Source: a virus. From it: DNA of 23,539 nucleotides. A model generated the notes under the pieces. That model saw nothing but the letters and a program-made list of their open reading frames with translations, was not told the DNA's origin and made no database searches. Position 1 is the first letter of the stretch. Each line of letters starts with the position of its first letter. Made by a program: the position numbers and the translations under genes. Below, in pieces: positions 1 through 9,184 of this stretch. The DNA lies in the IMG/VR virus record IMGVR_UViG_3300025769_000861, positions 1 through 23,539 of that record; one strand, 5' to 3'.

Positions 1-1
1 A

Positions 2-414
2 GAGTGGATCGACATGGAAACCTATCTCGCTGACTTTTGGCCTAACGCTCATAAAATTATGGCGATACTCTTCCGTCCTGTTACCTATGAATATAAAGAC
101 AAGTACGAAATAGAGAAGTACAACGCCAAAGAGGATGCTTCAGTTTTTGAAGGTGTACCCGCTGACTTAGTTTCGGGGACGTTGCTTTTTTTTTGGAATA
201 CCAGAAACGAACTGCTTCTCGATATGAAGTCCTCTTTACTGGAGGCGGCGAAAAAAGCGATCCAATCGGCGAAAAATGGGGATGGTATCACGTCCTCTAC
301 TCCCTCGCGGAAGGAAACCTCCTCAATATGGACAAGATTACGGAACTACCTGTCAACGTCGTTTTCCAACACCTCAGTTACCTAAAAGATAAGTCCGCAC
401 ATGATCACGTTTAA
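2..414 (+). CDS. Tail assembly chaperone-like protein, joined by a probable -1 frameshift; 5' partial
   Basis: Two overlapping frames look like one product. Frame 2 is open from the window edge and has an ATG at 14. It reads convincingly up to about 256 (motifs FRPVTYEY and LLFFWNTRNELL), then turns Ser/Thr-rich and stops at 383-385. Frame 1 becomes protein-like just there (GEKWGWYHVLYSLAEGN, then LSYLKDK) and stops at 412-414. Slipping back one base on the A6 run at 251-256 joins them as EAAKK-SDPIGEKWGWYH. Both halves resemble small proteins I recall from Bacteroidota phage tail clusters. A short/long pair made by frameshifting is typical of lambda gpG/gpGT tail chaperones. Residues before Met14 (EWID) suggest the true start is outside the window. 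The gene overlaps the next ORF by 14 nt. The frameshift could instead be a sequencing indel. The chaperone role is inferred. Confidence 0.6.
251..257 (+). promoter_or_regulatory. Candidate -1 ribosomal frameshift site (A6G)
   Basis: The heptamer AAAAAAG lies where coding character moves from frame 2 to frame 1. In the incoming frame the codons are AAA (251-253) AAA (254-256) GCG, so this is not the canonical X XXY YYZ phasing. A Lys-tRNA on 254-256 can still re-pair perfectly one base back on 253-255. A weak 4-bp hairpin (CGAT/ATCG, loop CCA) follows at 258-268. No strong stimulator is visible. Confidence 0.45.
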
Positions 415-3400
415 TAACATCGTCGAACGCTTCGAGATATTCGCGGAGAATCATTTCTTCATCCAGACCTTTTCTTTCGGTTCTCCCGATGATGTAGACC
501 TCACTAAGTTTACCAACTTCCCGCTTATGCACCTCGTTTATACGGGTGCCACATACGACGCGGGGACGAAGACCTACAACCTCGAGGTGTATATCTTGGA
601 CGTACCAGCCGACAAGAACCAAAAGGTAGAGAGACAAAAAGAAGTGGTCTCCGACGCGGAACAATGCGCGGAAGATATCATCGCCGACATTAAGAACGGA
701 GGGAATATCTTTCTGTTTGCACAAGATTACGAGGTAGTAAACGCCACGACGACACCACTTGAAGAAGAGACAAAGAACGTACTTAGCGGAGTTCTCTTAG
801 ACTTATCGGTCGCTATCCCTTACGAGTGGGACGCTTGTAATGCACCTATCGACGGAGTAGAACCAGGAGGTACGGAAGTAACTTACGCGCGTCGCGGGGT
901 GCTTCGTATGCTTACCCTTGACGGAGCGACTGACGTTCCATCCGTTCGAACTATCAAGGTAACCAACGGCACGCTAACAGATAACGGGGACGGCGTAGTT
1001 ACTTTAGATACGGGAGGAGTGGATACGCTTGCGGGCTTGACTGATGTAGACGTGACCGGAGTAACTGACGGGCAAGTGTTGAAGTATGACGACGCTTCGG
1101 GCGAATGGCTACCGGGTAACGATCAAAGCGCGACGAGCCTCGGAAACCTCGACGACGTTTCGCTCGTCACTCCCGCTAACCGTGAATCCCTCATATACGA
1201 CGGCGATAACTGGGTAAATGATAACGTAACGAAGGCAGACGTTGGACTCGGGAATGTAGAAAATACCAGCGACGCAGATAAGCCCGTCTCTACGGCTACG
1301 CAGACGGCACTTAATTTAAAAGCAAATACCGCCGACGTACCGACCGAGCTCAACGACTTGAGCGATGTATCTCTTACGACTCCGACGGCGAATCAAGCAC
1401 TCATATATAACACGGCGGCGAGTGCTTTCCAAGCCTTGCCTAGTTATACGAACCGCTTCCAAGACGAAGCCGAACAGGCATCGAATACAGCGGTAACGGG
1501 AACCACGTTATTTATTGAGCGTTATTATTCAGCGAAGGCAGACGGCGACGGGATCTTCATAGACGCACAAAGCGACACGCCCAGCGCGGGAAAAAAGATT
1601 GAACGAAAGATTTATCAAATCGCCGGGGGACTCGATGATTCTACCATTACGGGATGGACGTTAATTCATACGTTCGCAGATGATACCGCTTATTCTGCCA
1701 CGACGAGTACATTCGAAGGATTTAGAGACGGCGATACTTACGGAACGCCTCCTTTCTCTTTGGCGCAAACGTGGGAGGAGGTAACATCCGCGCCCTCCTT
1801 TACGGGTCTCTTAAATGAGAGCTACGGAAGCGGAGCGGAGGCGGCGTACTCCACCCGTCGATTGAATGGAAATTACTCAGGCGATTGTATGACCATTCGC
1901 AGAGCGTCGGACGGCACAACGCAAAGCATTGGATTCGTAGGGGAAGAAATTGATGAATCCGCCATCGAGACCTTTTGCACGGGCACAACGTGCACGGTTC
2001 AAGTTTGGCGCGACCAGTCGGGAAATGGTTACGACGCAACCCAAACCACGGCAGCGAATCAACCCACTATTTACACGGGCGGACAGCTTGTGAAGGATGG
2101 CGGGCGTTTGGCGGTTAATTTTGATGGCAGCAATGATTTTTATAACACATCATTGAATCAAGGCACTTTAACAGGATTTTTCTACACTGCTGTTGTCGCG
2201 CCAACAACAACAACGGCTCTGCAATCAATAGTAGATTTACGCGACGCAAATGATGATGGCACGCGAATGCTATTTATTAATGATGGAAGAGTATTTACAA
2301 GTACCGACGCGGCAGATGCATCGGCAAATTACGCGGCTACTCAACAAATCGTAACGGGAGAATACGACGGAACAAATTTAACAACTTACATTGATGGAGT
2401 AGGCGGGACATCTGTTAGCGGAACAAACACAACAGCAACCGCCAACGCTTTAATTGGAGTTCAATTAGGTGCTTCATCGTTCCATATGAACGGCACGATG
2501 CAAGAACTAATAATGTACTTCACTGACAAATCTGCTAACCGAACAGACATCGAAGGCAATATCTCCGCGTACTTCCAAAGCGCGAAACTCTTAGATGAAC
2601 AATTCGGAGAGGGTGCAGAAGCGGCTTACTCGACTCGCCAACTGCGACGGGATCAAACAGACTGCATGGTTATTCGCAGGGCATCGGATTCGACGACTCA
2701 AACCATAGGCTTTGACTCAAACGGCAATATCGACGAGGCAGCCATTGAAACCTTCTGTTCGGGCACTACGTGCACGGTGTATCAATGGCTTGACCAATCA
2801 GGAAACGGGAACACAGCGACGGCACCGAGTACGGGAGACGAACCGACGATTTACACAGGTGGCGCGTTGGTGAAGGAGAACGGGAAAGTGGCGGTAAATT
2901 ATGGCACGGCCTCGGATAGTTATTATTTGGAGCTTGCTTCATATACATCGCTGAGCTATCAATCTATTTCCACAATTACCGTCGGCTCAAATTCTAAAGC
3001 TTTTAATGCAGAAGGAAGTATTTCGTTTACGATGTTAGGACTTAATACTTCGCCGCGTTATTATCAGAACATAGGGTTAACGGGTGGTCTTTATTTTTCA
3101 TATGACGCGTTAGAAGCTATACAGCTATCAAGCACGTCGCAAAACTCTCAATATCTAAGCACGGTTTACGCTAACAATTCCACCGCGTCCGCTTATTTCA
3201 ACGGAACGAGTAAAGGCAGCGTTACAAGCGTGTCGGGAAATTCGGCTTATATAGCTTTAGGGTATAACGGTGGGACTTCATACCATAACGGAAATATTCA
3301 AGAAATTATTCTTTACGGTACAGACAAATCCAGCGACCGCACCTCTATCGAATCCAACATCGGCGACTACTTCACCCAAAACACGCCACTCCTCGACACG

Positions 3401-4198
3401 TACTCAGGGGCGGCGGCTGCTTATTCACTTCGCAAGCTATCAAGTTCGTACAGTGGAAGCGCGGTAGAAGTTTACAACGGCTCGAGTTATGCGGACATCG
3501 GCTTCAACGTATTCGGCGAATTGGATACGGTTGCACTTGCGGCGCATTGCGGAAGTAACGACGGGTTCGTAAGTACTTGGTACGACCAAGCAGGCTCGAA
3601 CGACGCCACGCAAACGACTACTGCGAGTATGCCGAAGATTTACGACGGGACGACGGGCGTGATTACGGAGAACGGGAAGCCTGCGGTGAATTTTGACGGT
3701 AGTGATGACTTCTTAGAGGATGTAAGTAAATCGGCATCACTTACTGGACATACGTTGATTACTGTTGTGAAAACAAACACGACAGCCGTAGAGCAAAGGT
3801 TCTTGTCCAATCCTAACGGAGGTGCAAATATTTTGAACCTATCGTCGGGAAATTATATGCTTCAAGATTATGAACTCTCGCCAACACTTCTAACACAAGC
3901 GACAATAAGCGCCGACACAACACAATCACTTTTGGTTGGCTCTATCAACTCAACTGATAAAATTGCAAAGATTTGGAAAAACGGAACTCAAGGAACAAAT
4001 GGAGCGACGTTGACCAAAACACTGCAACTTTTAAACACTGCTGAAACAGACATGAAAGTCGGGGCTAATCGAATTGCAAGCGCAAATTTTGTTGATGGTT
4101 ATATTCAAGAAATGATATATTACCCGACTGACCAAGACGACGCAGGCAACCGCACAGGCATCGAGGACAATATAAACACCTTTTATAGCATCTACTGA
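401..4198 (+). CDS. Tail fibre / receptor-binding protein with three tandem concanavalin-like modules
   Basis: This 1265-residue protein is mosaic. Residues 1 to about 165 (starting MITFNNIVERFEIFAENH, ending AIPYEWDACNAP) match a stand-alone virion protein family I recall from Bacteroidota phages. A beta-rich linker follows, with motifs TLTDNGDGVVTLD and GQVLKYDDASGEW, and then the common fibre motif VGLGNVENTSDADKP near residues 280-300. From about residue 470 there are three tandem modules of some 260-270 residues. Each opens with AYSxRxL and contains an IGF...DxxAxxxxC segment, W.DQSGNGxDAT or a variant, and VNFDGSxDF or a variant. This pattern belongs to the concanavalin A/laminin-G-like fold seen near arabinofuranosidase-B-type domains. 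The role is presumably adhesion to a surface glycan. The N-terminal domain would attach it to the tail. Its stop overlaps the next ATG by one base. Confidence 0.8.
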   Translation: MITFNNIVERFEIFAENHFFIQTFSFGSPDDVDLTKFTNFPLMHLVYTGATYDAGTKTYNLEVYILDVPADKNQKVERQKEVVSDAEQCAEDIIADIKNGGNIFLFAQDYEVVNATTTPLEEETKNVLSGVLLDLSVAIPYEWDACNAPIDGVEPGGTEVTYARRGVLRMLTLDGATDVPSVRTIKVTNGTLTDNGDGVVTLDTGGVDTLAGLTDVDVTGVTDGQVLKYDDASGEWLPGNDQSATSLGNLDDVSLVTPANRESLIYDGDNWVNDNVTKADVGLGNVENTSDADKPVSTATQTALNLKANTADVPTELNDLSDVSLTTPTANQALIYNTAASAFQALPSYTNRFQDEAEQASNTAVTGTTLFIERYYSAKADGDGIFIDAQSDTPSAGKKIERKIYQIAGGLDDSTITGWTLIHTFADDTAYSATTSTFEGFRDGDTYGTPPFSLAQTWEEVTSAPSFTGLLNESYGSGAEAAYSTRRLNGNYSGDCMTIRRASDGTTQSIGFVGEEIDESAIETFCTGTTCTVQVWRDQSGNGYDATQTTAANQPTIYTGGQLVKDGGRLAVNFDGSNDFYNTSLNQGTLTGFFYTAVVAPTTTTALQSIVDLRDANDDGTRMLFINDGRVFTSTDAADASANYAATQQIVTGEYDGTNLTTYIDGVGGTSVSGTNTTATANALIGVQLGASSFHMNGTMQELIMYFTDKSANRTDIEGNISAYFQSAKLLDEQFGEGAEAAYSTRQLRRDQTDCMVIRRASDSTTQTIGFDSNGNIDEAAIETFCSGTTCTVYQWLDQSGNGNTATAPSTGDEPTIYTGGALVKENGKVAVNYGTASDSYYLELASYTSLSYQSISTITVGSNSKAFNAEGSISFTMLGLNTSPRYYQNIGLTGGLYFSYDALEAIQLSSTSQNSQYLSTVYANNSTASAYFNGTSKGSVTSVSGNSAYIALGYNGGTSYHNGNIQEIILYGTDKSSDRTSIESNIGDYFTQNTPLLDTYSGAAAAYSLRKLSSSYSGSAVEVYNGSSYADIGFNVFGELDTVALAAHCGSNDGFVSTWYDQAGSNDATQTTTASMPKIYDGTTGVITENGKPAVNFDGSDDFLEDVSKSASLTGHTLITVVKTNTTAVEQRFLSNPNGGANILNLSSGNYMLQDYELSPTLLTQATISADTTQSLLVGSINSTDKIAKIWKNGTQGTNGATLTKTLQLLNTAETDMKVGANRIASANFVDGYIQEMIYYPTDQDDAGNRTGIEDNINTFYSIY
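1807..4195 (+). repeat. Three tandem lectin-like modules within the fibre gene
   Basis: The modules span roughly 1807-2587, 2588-3388 and 3389-4195. Each starts with a conserved segment (AYSTRRL, AYSTRQL, AYSLRKL, later YDQ or DQSG and a VNFDGS-like stretch) and ends with a divergent core closing in a DR/NR-T-IE-NI motif (residues near 715, 980 and 1250). Modules 1 and 2 share Cys pairs (DCM...FCTGTTC, DCM...FCSGTTC); module 3 has mostly lost them. The heads are GC-rich and the cores AT-rich. The pattern suggests duplication followed by exchange of cores. Confidence 0.8.
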
Positions 4199-4596
4199 TG
4201 AACGGATATATCATCGTACTTCCAACCGCCACGCAGACAAGCGAAGCACGGGCAAAGCAAATCACGCGAGAACTCTATAACATCTCACGACCCGTTCTCA
4301 TTCAGGCAGAAGGCGAAGCGGCGTCCACCGTCTTTGGGGTTGTATCTCATCCAGATGAGACACAATACGCGCTTCAAGTCGACACGGATTATGTTATCCA
4401 AGTACACCCAGCTGCTATCTTAGAAAAGCTCGTGGCGTGCTTTCCTGAGTTGAGCAACGATGAACGTTTCGCCCTTTCGGCCTTCGTTCAAACAAACGCG
4501 AAGTTTCCATTCGGATACATCATTCCCTCAACTACGACCATTCGAGACTATCAATATATGGTTGATAACGGGTGGTTCCCTGAAGATCCCGAGTAA
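4198..4596 (+). CDS. Conserved-looking hypothetical phage protein
   Basis: This 132-residue protein directly follows the fibre gene (TGATG junction). It begins MNGYIIVLPTATQTSEARA, has a predicted alpha/beta character and ends in acidic residues. No signal peptide, membrane segment or motif is recognised. The downstream start overlaps its stop (TAATG), so it is probably translated coupled with its neighbours. By position it could be a fibre assembly factor or a small virion protein, but nothing in the sequence proves this. Confidence 0.7.
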   Translation: MNGYIIVLPTATQTSEARAKQITRELYNISRPVLIQAEGEAASTVFGVVSHPDETQYALQVDTDYVIQVHPAAILEKLVACFPELSNDERFALSAFVQTNAKFPFGYIIPSTTTIRDYQYMVDNGWFPEDPE

Positions 4597-4730
4597 TGGC
4601 AAAGAAGCAAGTCGAAATTAAGAGAGAAGAATCGATCATCTCTCGCCCTGGAGTCCACGCCAAGACGAAGACTTCCAAAAACAAGAAATCTAAAAACTAT
4701 AAGAAACCCTATAAAGGACAAGGACGATGA
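4596..4730 (+). CDS. Small basic conserved protein (44 aa)
   Basis: This short ORF starts at the ATG inside TAATG and stops within ATGA of the next gene. It encodes MAKKQVEIKREESIISRPGV followed by a Lys/Ser/Asn-rich tail ending YKGQGR. It fills the gap between two good genes exactly, with coupled junctions on both sides. I recall similar small basic proteins carrying an ISRPGVH-like motif next to tail genes in Bacteroidota phages. Function is unknown; the composition suggests nucleic-acid or acidic-protein binding. Confidence 0.65.
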   Translation: MAKKQVEIKREESIISRPGVHAKTKTSKNKKSKNYKKPYKGQGR

Positions 4731-5095
4731 TACACAAAATATTCAAAGCACTCATTTTAACGGCTCTCGCACTTATAGCAATTCCATTCGGAATCGTGTT
4801 CACGGTTATCGAGACCCTTCTCTTCACGGCTCAAAACCTCTTTAGAAACATTTGGAGCCTCGTTCGCGGCTTCTTTTATTCTTTGAGTAAGATAGTGTCG
4901 GTTGCCTCTGGAAAGTTCCTTACACGGCTTCTAACGATTCAAGGCGTTCCGTTTGGCACGCATTCAATTTCAGCGGTACTCGGTGCCAACCTTCGCGAAC
5001 GATCACTCTCGAAAACGGGTGAGTGGGTCGTTATGATGCTTGACAGTATCGAGGAGAATCACTGTTCAAGAGCGGCTGAGAAGGCGGGGATATGA
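4727..5095 (+). CDS. Small membrane-associated conserved protein
   Basis: The product has 122 residues. Residues 5-35 are strongly hydrophobic (ALILTALALIAIPFGIVFTV) and a second amphipathic hydrophobic stretch follows near residues 45-60. The C-terminal half carries a motif set (KFLTRLL, PFGTHSISAVLG, LSKTGEWV, then HCSRA) that I recall from a conserved family in Bacteroidota phage tail regions. The ATGA overlaps with the gene on each side indicate translational coupling. The role is unknown: it could be a membrane-active entry factor or a second holin-like protein, and the sequence does not decide between them. Confidence 0.65.
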   Translation: MIHKIFKALILTALALIAIPFGIVFTVIETLLFTAQNLFRNIWSLVRGFFYSLSKIVSVASGKFLTRLLTIQGVPFGTHSISAVLGANLRERSLSKTGEWVVMMLDSIEENHCSRAAEKAGI

Positions 5096-5652
5096 AGTAT
5101 ATCAACGAGGTTCTCATATTCTTCGCCGATGAGGTTATCAAGTCAGCGAAGCGGCACCTCGGAAGGCGTAAGATAGGGAGGAATAAAAGTTACGGAGTCG
5201 CCACCGGAACGCTTCGAAGATCACTCAACTATCGAATCAGGGTTCGAGGCGAAGAGATTAGAGAGATAAAATTCGGAGCAAAAGGCAAGGCAGATAAATA
5301 CGCTTCATTCATTCATTGGGGCGTAGATGGAACTCAGAAGAGTCAGAAATCGCCGTTCTTTAAATTCAGAAAGCAACCCCCTTCTTCAGTATTTCGAAAG
5401 TGGATGAAGCAAAAGGGAATCCGATTAAGAGACGAAAAAGGACGCTTCAAGAAACAAAGCGAAGCCAATCTAAATTCGGCGGCGTTCCTTATGGCTCGAA
5501 GCGTCAAACGTAAGGGAATCGTAGGTCTTCGGTTCTATGAGAAAGCGTTCGTTTCGGTTCAAGCTCGCTTCGCGAAGAAGGTACCCGACGCGATAGTTCA
5601 AGACGTACAAGAAAAGTTTAAACTCCAGTTAGGGAATATCAAGGTGAAATAA
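5092..5652 (+). CDS. HK97 gp10-like tail completion / neck protein candidate
   Basis: The product is a very basic 186-residue protein. It has an N-terminal helix, then a TGTLRRSLNYRI motif, FGAKGKADKYASFIHWGVDGT, and later RFYEKAF. The order of a TGxLRxS element, a W/HWG turn and a late FxxxAF helix matches HK97 gp10-like proteins, which close the tail tube or join it to the head. The Lys/Arg-rich middle may be an insertion relative to short family members (about 110-150 residues). It overlaps both neighbours. A minor tail role elsewhere is possible. Confidence 0.55.
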   Translation: MKYINEVLIFFADEVIKSAKRHLGRRKIGRNKSYGVATGTLRRSLNYRIRVRGEEIREIKFGAKGKADKYASFIHWGVDGTQKSQKSPFFKFRKQPPSSVFRKWMKQKGIRLRDEKGRFKKQSEANLNSAAFLMARSVKRKGIVGLRFYEKAFVSVQARFAKKVPDAIVQDVQEKFKLQLGNIKVK

Positions 5653-6905
5653 TGGCGGTATCATTTGCAAGCACACCCACCGACGCGATAACGGTAGCAG
5701 ATCAACACCTTATCTATCAGGTCTCCGAAAGTACTTCCCCGCTCTCGGATGACTTCCGTTTTGTTATTACCGTATATGATGGAACGACTACGGGCGCAAC
5801 CCTCTTAAATAAATTGTACCTAACTCCCAACACCAACGAAGACGCATTCTTCAATTTAGGCGAAGTAGTTCGAGGGCTTGTAATAGTGGATGACCGTAAT
5901 TATCAAGGGACTACCGTTCTTCATTCTTATTCGGCGAATTATTTTACAAGGAGCAATGGAGGGATCCGGGCGTTTACGGTAGGGGTGGGAAGCTGGAACG
6001 GAACGACGGAAACGCTAAACACCGCAACTTCTACTATTTATCTAGTCGACGGGCACTTTCAAATATCACAAGGTTTTGACCCCTCCTTTACAGATTACTA
6101 CGGCACAACAAGCACAAAAAAATATTGGTTAACTGATCGCGTTCCGGTTTCAAACGTTATTGAAATTACAGCCGCTGAAGAAGATGAAGGAATCGCGTCT
6201 TTTATTAACGAAGACAGCGTATCCGATGCCACCGCTATTTGGGCACAAGCCTTTAATTCGGCGGGTACATTCCTCGGAGGAACGACCATTTTAATAAACG
6301 CAACGAACGGAAGCCAAGACCCGACAGATACAACGGTCGACGGGTACTTAACTCACATGGGGGCTTTTCCTGTCAATATAGAAGCGACAACGAGTCTACT
6401 CTCTTCTCATCCTACTTGGGCATATTATGAACTTCAACCAAGAGAAGGATTTCCAACCAAAGGAATGAAATACAGATTTATAAAAGACTGTCGCCCGGTA
6501 AAGCATTCGCCCGTCCAACTCGCTTGGGCAAATACGGTAGGAGGATGGGATTACCTACGCTTCGACGGAAAGAAACAAAAGACAGTCACCAGAGAGGAGA
6601 AGTCTTATCGGAAGATAGTGGGAGACTACGACGCTTCTTCTTTCTCGTTTACTTCATTCGATAGAGAGACCCAACCCTATCACGTAGAAGCCAAAGAGCA
6701 GTATGTACTCAACGGAATTCTCACGATTGAGGAACTCACGCTTCTTCAGTATTGCATGAGATCAAAAAACGTAATGGCACGAATCGACGGTTCTTGGGTT
6801 CCTGTCATCATACAAAGTAACTCTATGCAGATAGAAGAAGAAACCGTCTCCAAGATATTTATGACCTCGTTTAACGTTGAACTCGCTCAATATATCCGAT
6901 GCTAA
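5652..6905 (+). CDS. Probable baseplate / distal tail protein
   Basis: This 417-residue, Thr/Ser-rich, beta-rich protein sits directly before the Tal-like gene. The C-terminal part (VQLAWANTVGGWDYLRFDGK, then a YxKIVGDYD stretch and a closing IEELTLLQYCMRS element) is familiar from Bacteroidota phage tail proteins encoded next to tape measure and baseplate genes. In siphophages the gene beside the tail-associated protein is usually the distal tail protein, a hexameric ring at the tube end, and I infer that role from context. No enzymatic motif is visible. Its stop overlaps the next gene's start by 7 nt. Confidence 0.6.
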   Translation: MAVSFASTPTDAITVADQHLIYQVSESTSPLSDDFRFVITVYDGTTTGATLLNKLYLTPNTNEDAFFNLGEVVRGLVIVDDRNYQGTTVLHSYSANYFTRSNGGIRAFTVGVGSWNGTTETLNTATSTIYLVDGHFQISQGFDPSFTDYYGTTSTKKYWLTDRVPVSNVIEITAAEEDEGIASFINEDSVSDATAIWAQAFNSAGTFLGGTTILINATNGSQDPTDTTVDGYLTHMGAFPVNIEATTSLLSSHPTWAYYELQPREGFPTKGMKYRFIKDCRPVKHSPVQLAWANTVGGWDYLRFDGKKQKTVTREEKSYRKIVGDYDASSFSFTSFDRETQPYHVEAKEQYVLNGILTIEELTLLQYCMRSKNVMARIDGSWVPVIIQSNSMQIEEETVSKIFMTSFNVELAQYIRC

Positions 6906-9184
6906 GACTTACGATCGACGGAAACGAGATTGAACTCTACGAGAACGAGCCTGTCAACCTCTCGTATCAATTCTCCAACCTCCAAGAGATTAATACCTCG
7001 TCTTCGAGTTTCTCGCAGACCTTCCGCGTACCGCTCACCAAAAAGAACCAAGAGTATTTTGGGGCGGTCAATGAATTTGGACTTGTCCCTACGTGGAATC
7101 CAAAGGCGAAGGTAGACGCGGAACTCACTTACAACACCATTCCATTGATGCGGGGCTTTATTCAAGTCAAAGCCTTTTACGTTCAAAAAGGGAGGTATGC
7201 AGACGTGGAACTCGTCTTCTTTGGTGAGACCGCTAACCTCTCGAGGGATATAGGAGACGCGATGCTTACCGACCTCGACCTTTCAGCGTATGATCACACG
7301 CTAAACGCCACAAATATTGTAGCTAGTTGGGGCGGCACTTTGTCAAGCGGTGCGATACGGTACGGGCTTCCGGACAAAGGACAAAATTGGTTCGCAAATC
7401 AAACCGACAATATCTGGAGCACTACGAACCCACTCGAACACGGAGACTTTACCCCTTATTTTAGGGTTTCGAAATTGCTTGAGGAGATACTCGACGCGGC
7501 GGGATATACGTTCGACTCGGATTTCTTTAGCGGTGCGACGGGCTTCGAAGAGATTCCCGACCTCTACCTTCTTCTCTATAACGGGAACCGTTCCGTCTTG
7601 GGGTATGATGATTCGGGAGCAACTGATGAAGAAATACCTCCACAACGAGAGACTATGACCGTCGGACTCGCTACCGATTTAACGGGACTCACGGCTCACC
7701 CAAGCTATACAGCGATAACGGCATGGAGAGAGGCTACCCCGTTTTTTGATACGGGCGGCAACTTCAACGATACGGGAACGGGAGGGAGTACATATACCGC
7801 TCCTTTTAGGTCTTTCTATACGTTTCGATTTAATTTATACGGAAGGACGACGGACACCTCTCACGCCTTTTCGATGAGGTTAAGAAATACGACGACCTCA
7901 ACAACGGAATATCAAATCCTCGACGCTTACCCTGGGTCTTTATTTAACGACCAAGTTCATACTTTCACGACAGACCCCATACTCTTAAACAAAGACGATC
8001 AAGTTCGGATTGAGTATGTGATGAACGATAGTAGCGACGAACTCGAATTAGACGGAGACAACACGATTTCGCCTCAATCGACTTGGTGGCAAGTTATAAA
8101 TATCTCTTATCCTACTTCAGGCCATGTGATAGACGTAGAGGCGAATATGCCCGAAATGAAGCAAATCGATTTCGTATCGGGCTTACAAAAGATGTTTAAC
8201 CTCGTTTTCGTAGCTGACAAGAACAACCCGAAACATCTTTATATTGAGCCGCTCGGTTATTATTATGAAAGCGGAACAAAGAAAGATTGGACTAATAAGG
8301 TAGACCTTTCGAAAGACATTCAAATCGAACCGACTACCGATATCCAGTCGCGTAAATATGAATGGACTCACTCAGAAGGGAAAGATCTTGTTAACGAGTT
8401 AGTGTTCAAAAATGCTTCGCGGGTATATGGTCGTTATCGGGTAGATGATCCTGAAAACGATTTCGCCTCGGGAACGAGAGAAATTAAAACCCCTTTTTCA
8501 CCTCATCCCGTTTCGTATATACCGGGCACCGCTTACGCAATACACCGTCTTCTTGTGGACACGGATCAAGAAGACAAGACGATTAAAGACCCGCTCCCGC
8601 GCTTAGCTTTTTGGAACGGCCTCGAATCCGGAACGCTTTATTATTACAACGACGCAAATACCGCAACCACTACGAGCACGACTTACCCAGCCTTTTCGCA
8701 ATTTTCCGACCTCGAGGCAACGGTAACCGATGAAGACTTATCGTTCGGGTTTGAACGCCCGTTTCATATCGTAGAAGCAAACCCAGTAAATACCTTGTAT
8801 TTCAAATACTGGAGGCCGTGGGTCAACGAACTCTATTCTCAAGACGCTCGAAAATTGACGGCCTTTTTTCGGTTGACTCGTGCCGACCTCGCTTCGTTTG
8901 AGTTCTCGGATAAGATATATATCAAAGACACGTACTGGAGAATCATCTCCATTAAATTCGACGCTACTTCCGAGGGGCTCACGCAAATCGAGCTCTTAAA
9001 GGTTTTAGGAGACATTCGAGATTGTTCCTTTATTCCAAACGGTATAGATAAGGCAAACGGTCGAATCCAATTCGAAAACGCTTCAGGGTCGAACGTTTAT
9101 CAAGTCTCTCGCCAGTGTTGCGAGCGATATGGATACGTTTACAATAACACCACTTCATATTGTTATCAACCTTTCGAGCAATGA
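6899..9184 (+). CDS. Probable tail-associated (Tal-like) baseplate protein
   Basis: The product has 761 residues. It begins MLRLTIDGNEIELYENEPVN, followed by an SSSSFSQTFRVPLTKKNQEYFG motif. That is the typical N-terminus of a conserved tail protein of Bacteroidota phages. A central beta-rich region follows, then a segment on finding values in a local frame (KQIDFVSGLQKMFNLVFVAD). The extreme C-terminus is Cys-rich (QCCERYGYVYNN, then a further SYCYQ), which could form disulfides or bind metal. Length, position before the tape measure and domain style fit a baseplate hub protein. The stop lies inside the ATGA of the next gene. Confidence 0.65.
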   Translation: MLRLTIDGNEIELYENEPVNLSYQFSNLQEINTSSSSFSQTFRVPLTKKNQEYFGAVNEFGLVPTWNPKAKVDAELTYNTIPLMRGFIQVKAFYVQKGRYADVELVFFGETANLSRDIGDAMLTDLDLSAYDHTLNATNIVASWGGTLSSGAIRYGLPDKGQNWFANQTDNIWSTTNPLEHGDFTPYFRVSKLLEEILDAAGYTFDSDFFSGATGFEEIPDLYLLLYNGNRSVLGYDDSGATDEEIPPQRETMTVGLATDLTGLTAHPSYTAITAWREATPFFDTGGNFNDTGTGGSTYTAPFRSFYTFRFNLYGRTTDTSHAFSMRLRNTTTSTTEYQILDAYPGSLFNDQVHTFTTDPILLNKDDQVRIEYVMNDSSDELELDGDNTISPQSTWWQVINISYPTSGHVIDVEANMPEMKQIDFVSGLQKMFNLVFVADKNNPKHLYIEPLGYYYESGTKKDWTNKVDLSKDIQIEPTTDIQSRKYEWTHSEGKDLVNELVFKNASRVYGRYRVDDPENDFASGTREIKTPFSPHPVSYIPGTAYAIHRLLVDTDQEDKTIKDPLPRLAFWNGLESGTLYYYNDANTATTTSTTYPAFSQFSDLEATVTDEDLSFGFERPFHIVEANPVNTLYFKYWRPWVNELYSQDARKLTAFFRLTRADLASFEFSDKIYIKDTYWRIISIKFDATSEGLTQIELLKVLGDIRDCSFIPNGIDKANGRIQFENASGSNVYQVSRQCCERYGYVYNNTTSYCYQPFEQ

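Noticed and set aside
1807-4195. Tandem modules as an insertion element or CRISPR-like array
   Set aside because: They stay in one frame with protein-level conservation, and no transposase, terminal inverted repeats or short spacer pattern is present.
7343-7645. Minus-strand ORF of 100 residues (and similar minus-strand ORFs elsewhere)
   Set aside because: They lie fully within good + strand genes, have no family-like motif and no gap on the + strand calls for them.
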